From JAKACA01 sp050744865 (GTDB lineage: Bacteria > Actinomycetota > Acidimicrobiia > Acidimicrobiales > Bog-793): DNA of 64,000 nt. Positions 58,780-64,000 of this stretch are shown here, piece by piece (position 1 is the first letter of the stretch; the number at the start of each line of letters is the position of its first letter). The DNA lies in the NCBI GenBank assembly GCA_050744865.1, contig JBOGHW010000085.1, positions 1 through 64,000 of the forward strand, given 5' to 3'. The position numbers were made by a program, and so were the translations under genes. The notes under the pieces were generated by a model. It was not told where the DNA came from and did no database searches. It saw only the letters and a list, made by a program, of their open reading frames with translations.

Positions 58780-60518
58780 CTGGACGTCGCCTTGTCGCCG
58801 GCGTTGCCGTGGCCGCCGTTCTCGGCGCCTTGCCGGCCTCTACCGCAGCTCTCGGGCAGGCGGCCCCCGTCCAGCACTCTCCCGCCGGCTATCGCGTGCA
58901 TTACGGAGTCGGTCGCCGTCTCTGCCCGACAACACGCGGCCAAGATACCTGTTTCGCCATTGGCCGCGTCAGCGTCAAGAAGGGCGCTCGCGGAGCCCGG
59001 CCCTACATCGTGCCGGTCGATGGTGTGCGCTCCGGGCCGGAGGCGACAATCGGCCCGGCTGGAGGGCTGACTCCGTACGACTTCGCCACGGCCTACGGCC
59101 TTCATACCGACGGCACGGTGGCGGACCAGACAGTCGCCATCGTCGACGCTTTCAATGACCCGAACCTGAACAGCGACCTGCAGACTTTCGACGCGCACTA
59201 CTCGCTGGCGGCTTGCAGCACGTCCAACGGCTGCCTCAAGATCGTCGACCAGGCCGGTGGCACCACACTTCCGCAGAACGATCACTCCGGCTGGTCGGTC
59301 GAGGAGACCCTCGACGTCGAGACTGTCCACTCTGTCTGCCAGAGGTGCAACATCATGCTCGTCGAAGCCGACTCGGCGAGCACGCCGAACTTCGACGCCG
59401 CCGAGGACGAAGCGGTCAAGCTCGGCGCCACCGAGATCTCGAACTCTTGGGGCCAACCGGAGAGCAGTGTGGCGCCAAAGTCGGCGGCGGCGTTCAAGCA
59501 CCCAGGCGTGGTCATCACTGCTTCGACGGGAGACGACGGTTACTACGGCTACGACACCTTCCAAGGCGCCGACGAGCCGAATGCTCCCGCCTCGTACAAC
59601 ACCGTCGTAGCCGTCGGCGGCACCTCGCTCTACCTCGGGCAGACCGCCACCCGGCAGTCTGAGTCCGTCTGGAACGACAACGGCACACAAGACGTCTGGG
59701 AGCAAGCCCTTTCCTCCTCACAGGGCGCCTCCGGTGGGGGTTGCAGCACGTTGTCCGCCGCCCCTGCCTGGCAGACGAGACTGTCCGTGTGGCCGAGCAC
59801 CGGCTGCAAGGCACACCGGCTCGACGCCGACATCTCGGCCGATGCCGACTGGCTCACCGGCTTCGACACCTACGACACGTATGCCTGCGGCTCTTCCTGT
59901 CTTGCACCGGGATGGAACACCATCGGCGGTACGTCGCTGTCCTCCCCTCTCATTGCGGCGATGTTCGGGCTTGCAGGTGGCTCTCATGGAGTGGCTTACC
60001 CGGCCCTCACTCTTTACGGGCACCTCGGCACGTCGGCTCTCTATGACGTGATGAGCGGTGGCAACGGTTTCTGCGACGGCGAGGGAGCAGCCGCCTGCGG
60101 CGACCCGAACACGCCGGGGCTGCTCCTCGACTGCGACTACGGCGCATCGCCTAAGACCCCGGCCGCCGGAGACCGAGCCTGCGACGCCCTCGCCGGCTAC
60201 GACGGCGCCAGTGGCGTTGGTACGCCGAACGGTCTCGGCGCCTTCGAGAAAACTGGGCCGTCAAGCAAGGTTGCCGGCCCGTCCAGCCTGTCGCGACAGG
60301 CCGAAGGCGTCTGGAAGGCGAGCTGGCACGATCCGTTCCCTGGTGGGAAAGTTGTCAGCTTCCTCTGGAATTGGGGCGACGGGACGGCAACGACTACGAC
60401 GAGCCTCGACTCGGCAAGTCATGCCTACGCCGCCGCCGGTGCCTACAAGGTCGTCGTGACGCTGAAGGACAACTACGGCCAGACCGGCTCGACGACGTAC
60501 TCGGTAGCGGTCGGCTGA
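58776..60518 (+). CDS. S53 sedolisin-type peptidase with C-terminal PKD domain
   Basis: The signal peptide spans about residues 2-30. The S53 domain begins near GGLTPYDFATAYGLHTDGTV. The catalytic Glu and Asp lie in GWSVEETLDVETVHSVC and the serine in IGGTSLSSPLIAAMFGLAGG, the SGTS-type motif. The calcium site is near the domain end (CDALAGYDGASGVGTP). A PKD domain follows (SFLWNWGDGTATTTTSLDSA, then YAAAGAYKVVVTLKDNYGQT). Sedolisins are acid serine peptidases. The usual long activation propeptide is not present; about 70 residues separate signal and catalytic domain. The GTG start overlaps the previous stop. Confidence 0.85.
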   Translation: MTGRRLVAGVAVAAVLGALPASTAALGQAAPVQHSPAGYRVHYGVGRRLCPTTRGQDTCFAIGRVSVKKGARGARPYIVPVDGVRSGPEATIGPAGGLTPYDFATAYGLHTDGTVADQTVAIVDAFNDPNLNSDLQTFDAHYSLAACSTSNGCLKIVDQAGGTTLPQNDHSGWSVEETLDVETVHSVCQRCNIMLVEADSASTPNFDAAEDEAVKLGATEISNSWGQPESSVAPKSAAAFKHPGVVITASTGDDGYYGYDTFQGADEPNAPASYNTVVAVGGTSLYLGQTATRQSESVWNDNGTQDVWEQALSSSQGASGGGCSTLSAAPAWQTRLSVWPSTGCKAHRLDADISADADWLTGFDTYDTYACGSSCLAPGWNTIGGTSLSSPLIAAMFGLAGGSHGVAYPALTLYGHLGTSALYDVMSGGNGFCDGEGAAACGDPNTPGLLLDCDYGASPKTPAAGDRACDALAGYDGASGVGTPNGLGAFEKTGPSSKVAGPSSLSRQAEGVWKASWHDPFPGGKVVSFLWNWGDGTATTTTSLDSASHAYAAAGAYKVVVTLKDNYGQTGSTTYSVAVG

Positions 60519-60989
60519 AGCTCGCCAAACGGGGCGGAGTCACCGCCTGGCACCGGTATCAGCCAGCAGACTTCACGCGCCAGTACCTTGAGCCTGAAGT
60601 GACTGCGGTCTCGTGCGCTGCAGCGACCTTCTGTGTCGTGCTCGACATCGACGGCGCACGGGTGGCCGGGGCATACGTACGCCCCAGACAAAGCTGCGGC
60701 GGCATCCTCGTACGAGAGCTCGGCGACGGCTACGAGGTAGAGGGCGTCACGCTGGCGGACGGACTCCGATGTAGCGCCCGCGCGGTGGCGACGAGCCTCT
60801 CGGAGGCAGCAATGCGATCGACGACCGAGGCGGTGTCCTCGTCTCGCGGGGGTGCCATTTTGGCGTTTCGAAGAAGACCTTCTGCTTGTTTCCGCCGTCG
60901 CTTCGAGCGCCACGTCAAAGACGATGGGCCGCAGTCGCTGAGACTGCTGCAGATTGCCGCCTGGATCGAGGCGCTGGTACTCTCGCCTG
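60519..60989 (+). other. Gap between peptidase genes with a possible propeller-blade remnant
   Basis: No convincing gene fills this 471-bp stretch. The plus frame near 60533-60690 reads VTAWHRYQPADFTRQYLEPE, then VTAVSCAAATFCVVLDIDGA, which has the same SC...FC..LD layout as the cysteine-paired blades upstream. It continues without a start or further repeats, so it may be the leftover of a third propeller gene. Opposite-strand open frames here have no recognisable motif. Confidence 0.4.
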
Positions 60990-62996
60990 GTGAGGTCGTC
61001 GGTACGATCAAGTCGGCGTGGATGTTTCGCAGCGGTGATCCTTGCGGTTGCTTTGCTTCCGGTTGGCTCTCTCGCGACAGTGGCTGCTGCGGCGGGACAC
61101 GACCCCGACCGCTCGGCGGCAACGATCGATCATCCTTGCAATGCGGTGTCGAAGACCTTGTGCGGGGCCGTGCGCGTGCCGCTCTACTGGAGCAACCCCG
61201 GCGGGCCGAAGTTGACGGTGTACTTTCGCGTCTACCCGCACACCGACCGCACCGCTCCGGCGCTCGAACCAATCGTAGCGATGGAGGGCGGCCCCGGCTA
61301 TCCCTCGATCGGCTCCGCTTCCGCCTACCTGTTCATGATCGGGTCTCTGCACCGCCGCCATGACCTGATCGTGATGGACAACCGCGGTACGGGAGCATCA
61401 GGCGCGGTCAACTGCCCGCAACTGCAGCGCTATGACGGCTTGGTCCGTCCCGACGCCATCGCCGCGACAGTCCGGGATTGCGCGGACAGGCTTGGTGCAG
61501 CCGCCAATGCATACGGGAGCGACGCCGTGGGCGACGACCTCGCCTACATCCTCAAGCGGCTGGGAGTGCACGAGGTCGATGTGTACGGCGACTCCTATGG
61601 CGACTATTCGGCCCAGGTCTTCACGCTCCACCATCCGAAGCTTGTTCGATCGATGATCCTCGACGGCAGCTACGACAACTCCTTCAACCCCGTCGAGACC
61701 GAAGCCAGCGCCGCGCTGAGAAGGGCATGGACGCTCCTGTGCAAGCGCTCGGCGGGATGCCAGGGGCAGCCGATCCTTGCCGAGATCGGCGCGTTCGACC
61801 GGCAATTGGAACGGCACCCGGTGGTCGGCACCTCGAAGGACGCCGACGGCACTGGCGTGCACGTTGACCTCACTGCCTCCGCCTTCGTGCAGCTCGTCGT
61901 CGACGCCACGTACTACTACTCCATCTTCATCGACCTGCCCGCCGCACTCCGGGCGTTCGCCGGCGGCGACCGCGCCCCGCTCTTGCGGCTGGCTGCCGAG
62001 GACGCTGATGCCAACTTCGGCGGGGGAGCCCCAAGCGGTTACTCCGGCGGTGACCTCATGGCGGTGTCATGCCACGACTACCCGACGGAATGGCTAACCT
62101 CGGCTGACCCCACGACGCGGAGGACCGAGTTGAACCGTGCGATTGCCAAACTCAAGGCAGACGTGTTCGCACCCTTCAGCAAGACGGTCTACCTGCGCTC
62201 CTACGACGAGAACGAGCTCGTCTACGGCTGTCTCGACTGGCCGGCGCCCACTGTCGCCGACCCGCCGTTCCCACCAGGCCTGAGTTACCCGCGCACACCG
62301 GTGCTCATCCTCGACGGCCAGTTCGACCAGGCGACACCGATGGCCGACGCCCGGAAGGTCGCCAGCGCGTGGAAGGACAGCACCCTCGTCGAGGTCGCGA
62401 ACTCCAACCATGTGACTGCCGAAGGCGACATGGACAACTGCACGTCCGTCATCCTCCAGAGGTTCATCCGCACATTGTCGGCGGGTAGCACGGCTTGTGC
62501 CAAGGCCATGCCACCGATCAGTGTGCTACCTGACTTCCCCAGCAACTTGGTCGACGCGCCGGCAGCGCGCCCAGCCGCCGGCAATCAAGCTCCAACCCTC
62601 GGCCGCCAGGCTGCCTGGGTCACGGCCGAGACGATCGGCGATGCCTTGTCGCAGTGGTACAACTTCATGTCTACCGATAGCGGACACGGCCTTTACGGAG
62701 GTACCTTCGCAGTCAGCGGCGGTGCTTACTATTCCAGCCAGCCGATCAAGCTAGTGCTTCACGGCTGTCGCTTGACGAAGAACTTGGCCGTCTCGGGGCA
62801 CGTGGTGTGGCAACGATCCTCCGGGACGGTAAGTGCCACCCTCGTCGCGACGGGTCCGGGGAAGGCGTCAGGGCGGTTCAGTGTCCGCTGGGGCACGGGC
62901 GTCGCGGACGCTCGCTTGCCGGCGACCGTGACAGGGAGCTTCAACGGCAAGGCGGTGAGCGTCCAGCTGCCCGCGCCGTGGGTCCTGCAAAGCTGA
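60990..62996 (+). CDS. Secreted alpha/beta-hydrolase peptidase (tripeptidyl aminopeptidase type)
   Basis: The signal peptide spans about residues 8-36. The alpha/beta hydrolase has the oxyanion region AMEGGPGYPSIGSASAYLFM and LIVMDNRGTGASGAVNCPQL, the nucleophile serine in VYGDSYGDYSAQVFTLHHP, the Asp in ILDGQFDQATPMADA and the His in VANSNHVTAEGDM. This is the order found in the S33-type tripeptidyl aminopeptidases. A C-terminal extension of about 130 residues forms beta strands of unknown role. GTG 60990 is chosen since a TTG further upstream would only add a few residues before the signal. It lies beyond the S53 gene. Confidence 0.82.
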   Translation: MRSSVRSSRRGCFAAVILAVALLPVGSLATVAAAAGHDPDRSAATIDHPCNAVSKTLCGAVRVPLYWSNPGGPKLTVYFRVYPHTDRTAPALEPIVAMEGGPGYPSIGSASAYLFMIGSLHRRHDLIVMDNRGTGASGAVNCPQLQRYDGLVRPDAIAATVRDCADRLGAAANAYGSDAVGDDLAYILKRLGVHEVDVYGDSYGDYSAQVFTLHHPKLVRSMILDGSYDNSFNPVETEASAALRRAWTLLCKRSAGCQGQPILAEIGAFDRQLERHPVVGTSKDADGTGVHVDLTASAFVQLVVDATYYYSIFIDLPAALRAFAGGDRAPLLRLAAEDADANFGGGAPSGYSGGDLMAVSCHDYPTEWLTSADPTTRRTELNRAIAKLKADVFAPFSKTVYLRSYDENELVYGCLDWPAPTVADPPFPPGLSYPRTPVLILDGQFDQATPMADARKVASAWKDSTLVEVANSNHVTAEGDMDNCTSVILQRFIRTLSAGSTACAKAMPPISVLPDFPSNLVDAPAARPAAGNQAPTLGRQAAWVTAETIGDALSQWYNFMSTDSGHGLYGGTFAVSGGAYYSSQPIKLVLHGCRLTKNLAVSGHVVWQRSSGTVSATLVATGPGKASGRFSVRWGTGVADARLPATVTGSFNGKAVSVQLPAPWVLQS

Positions 62997-63165
62997 CGAC
63001 CCACCGCGTCGCCTTGCCACCGCGGCCAAGTGGGTCGGTAACAGCCTCAGGGCCGCCCACGACGGGGGGCAAGCTGCATCGGCCACCCGGGCTGGTCCAT
63101 GGGCCTGCGGCCCGATCTCGACGGTGCCGGATCTGCCCTCAGCTTGAGCCACGCATGGCCGGCTG

Positions 63166-63648
63166 GTGAGCGGCCAGGTGAGGCTGCTCGCCGTCGATGT
63201 CGCAGTCGCTCCGGCCGTCGCCCGCGAGCCGAGTGGTCTCGGGCCAGCCGACTGCGCCCCGCAACAGAGGGCCGAGCTGGCCGGGCTGGTCCGGCGCGGC
63301 ATCCTGATCGACCTGCGCTGCCAGCTACCGTGCTCGGGCGGCTTCGACGGGCCCGATGCCATAGCCATGATCGAGGAGCTCAAGCTCTGCCACAGGGTGC
63401 TCCTCCTCAGCGAGACAGACCCCTCCTACCGCCACTGGATTAAGGAGGCGAGCAGGCCCACGACGGTGGTCGGTGCTGCCTACAAGATGCCCGACGACCT
63501 CGGCGCCATCGTGGCCGCAGACTTCATCGCCGGGCTCCATCTCGAACTCAGGTCTCGGTCCTGCGGCGACGACCTGCAGTGTCATCGGGTCGAACTCGGT
63601 GCCCGGCTCGGTACTGCGAGCGTGGGTCCCAAGTTCCCATCGGGATGA
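63166..63648 (+). CDS. Hypothetical protein coupled to Cas1-like gene
   Basis: This 160-residue protein is not one I can name. It has an alpha/beta look: VRLLAVDVAVAPAVAREPS, GILIDLRCQLPCSGGFDGPD and LKLCHRVLLLSETDPSYRHW, with PDDLGAIVAADFIAGLHLE near the end. Seven cysteines are scattered. The frame ends in ATGA with the start of the Cas1-like gene, so they are probably translated together. A GTG start at 63166 is the longest. It is not the missing beta-domain of Cas1 by pattern. Confidence 0.55.
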   Translation: MSGQVRLLAVDVAVAPAVAREPSGLGPADCAPQQRAELAGLVRRGILIDLRCQLPCSGGFDGPDAIAMIEELKLCHRVLLLSETDPSYRHWIKEASRPTTVVGAAYKMPDDLGAIVAADFIAGLHLELRSRSCGDDLQCHRVELGARLGTASVGPKFPSG

Positions 63649-64000
63649 GCGCCAGCGGGGTTGCCAGCCGGGCGCGCCGCTTGACCGACGACGCTCGGCT
63701 CCGGCGCACGCAGGCGCTGGCCCCGAAGGAGCCGTACGGGCTGGACGTGGCTCGTTGGCTCATCAGTCGCAAGCTTGCCGGGCAGGGCGCACTCCTGGCC
63801 AGGAAGTTTGGTGTCGCGGACGCCTCCGGGACCATCGGTGAGTTGGCGATTGCCGCCGAGGAGGCGGAGACGATCGACGAGCTGCGACAGCTCGAAGCCT
63901 CGGCAGCGGCGCTCTACTTCGGGTCGTGGTCCGGACGGATCGAGTGTGTGCCGTGCTTCGCTGTCCAGGACCGTCGCCGGGTGCCTGCCCATTGGAGCCG
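63645..64000 (+). CDS. Cas1-like integrase, 3' part cut by window edge; starts at the helical domain
   Basis: The translation has the Cas1 helical-domain pattern: DARLRRTQALAPKEPYGLDV, then ARWLISRKLAGQGALLARKF and the metal-binding Glu of DELRQLEASAAALYFGSW, followed by CFAVQDRRRVPAHWSR at the edge. Cas1 integrates DNA spacers. Normally about 90-100 N-terminal residues of beta-domain precede LRRTQAL; here only about 18 residues do, and the upstream reading frame ends in ATGA at the start. The catalytic His and Asp would lie beyond the window. I see no repeat array, cas2 or effector gene in the window. Confidence 0.75.
   Translation, partial: MSASGVASRARRLTDDARLRRTQALAPKEPYGLDVARWLISRKLAGQGALLARKFGVADASGTIGELAIAAEEAETIDELRQLEASAAALYFGSWSGRIECVPCFAVQDRRRVPAHWS

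Noticed and set aside
60371..61363. 330-residue plus-strand frame bridging the two peptidase genes
   Set aside because: The ends are out-of-frame shadows of real genes; only the short stretch near 60533-60690 looks like a fossil blade, noted separately.
62868..63383. 171-residue minus-strand frame at the end of the peptidase gene
   Set aside because: It is low-complexity Ser/Arg/Pro-rich with no motif, and antisense to the conserved peptidase end and the hypothetical gene.
63001..64000. CRISPR repeat array near the Cas1-like gene
   Set aside because: No regularly spaced direct repeats are visible in the window; it may lie to the right.

Overview
The window is very GC-rich, densely packed DNA. 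The gene content fits an actinobacterium, probably an uncultured member of an early-branching class such as Acidimicrobiia (the class is inference). Supporting markers are a mycothiol glycosyltransferase (MshA), mycothiol-type DinB proteins, an RsiG-type anti-sigma factor, the BldC-like/proC pair, nickel superoxide dismutase, a DUF222-HNH protein and a menaquinone reductase beside complex I. Many genes overlap by ATGA, GTGA or TGATG, and two convergent pairs share a CTAG stop.

1-16.9 kb is core metabolism. The start of nuoABCD faces a MenJ-like reductase. Next comes a rex-hemA-hemC-cobA/hemD-hemB-hemL operon for tetrapyrroles. An acyl-CoA ligase, a small BldC-like regulator, proC and mshA follow. 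A four-gene minus-strand run (sodX, an RsiG homologue, an XRE regulator, mshA) faces sodN. The RsiG homologue carries a perfect c-di-GMP-binding motif and a second, slightly altered copy.

16.4-34.4 kb is mixed: MoaD, a shortened DksA-like protein, an aldehyde dehydrogenase, an HNH protein whose frame never closes, a sulfatase divergent from a GH43-like lipoprotein, an amino-acid dehydrogenase, a VKOR plus DUF929 disulfide pair, an MFS transporter, an HtrA protease, a phosphatase/phosphodiesterase divergent pair, a fatty-acid desaturase behind an 18-bp palindrome, and a PAS-GAF-GGDEF-EAL protein.

34.5-44.5 kb holds what I read as an aerobic CoA-thioester pathway for anthranilate or a close relative. 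It has an aryl-CoA ligase, a fused flavin monooxygenase/old-yellow-enzyme, a RidA deaminase, an SDR and a BadI-like ring-opening hydrolase. Two DinB-fold proteins, a DsbA-like protein, a dienelactone hydrolase, a thioesterase and a nitrilase remnant lie beside it.

44.6-64 kb is accessory: a secreted beta-helix protein, a DUF4236 protein, an aldo/keto reductase, a metallo-beta-lactamase hydrolase, two VapBC modules flanking an Erm-like rRNA methyltransferase, an aminotransferase, an IS110 remnant beside an XRE/unknown/nucleotidyltransferase operon, a secreted cluster (14-repeat propeller, second secreted protein, S53 peptidase with PKD domain, then a separate secreted tripeptidyl peptidase), and at the right edge an unknown gene coupled to a Cas1-like gene without the usual N-terminal domain. 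I saw no tRNA, rRNA or CRISPR array.
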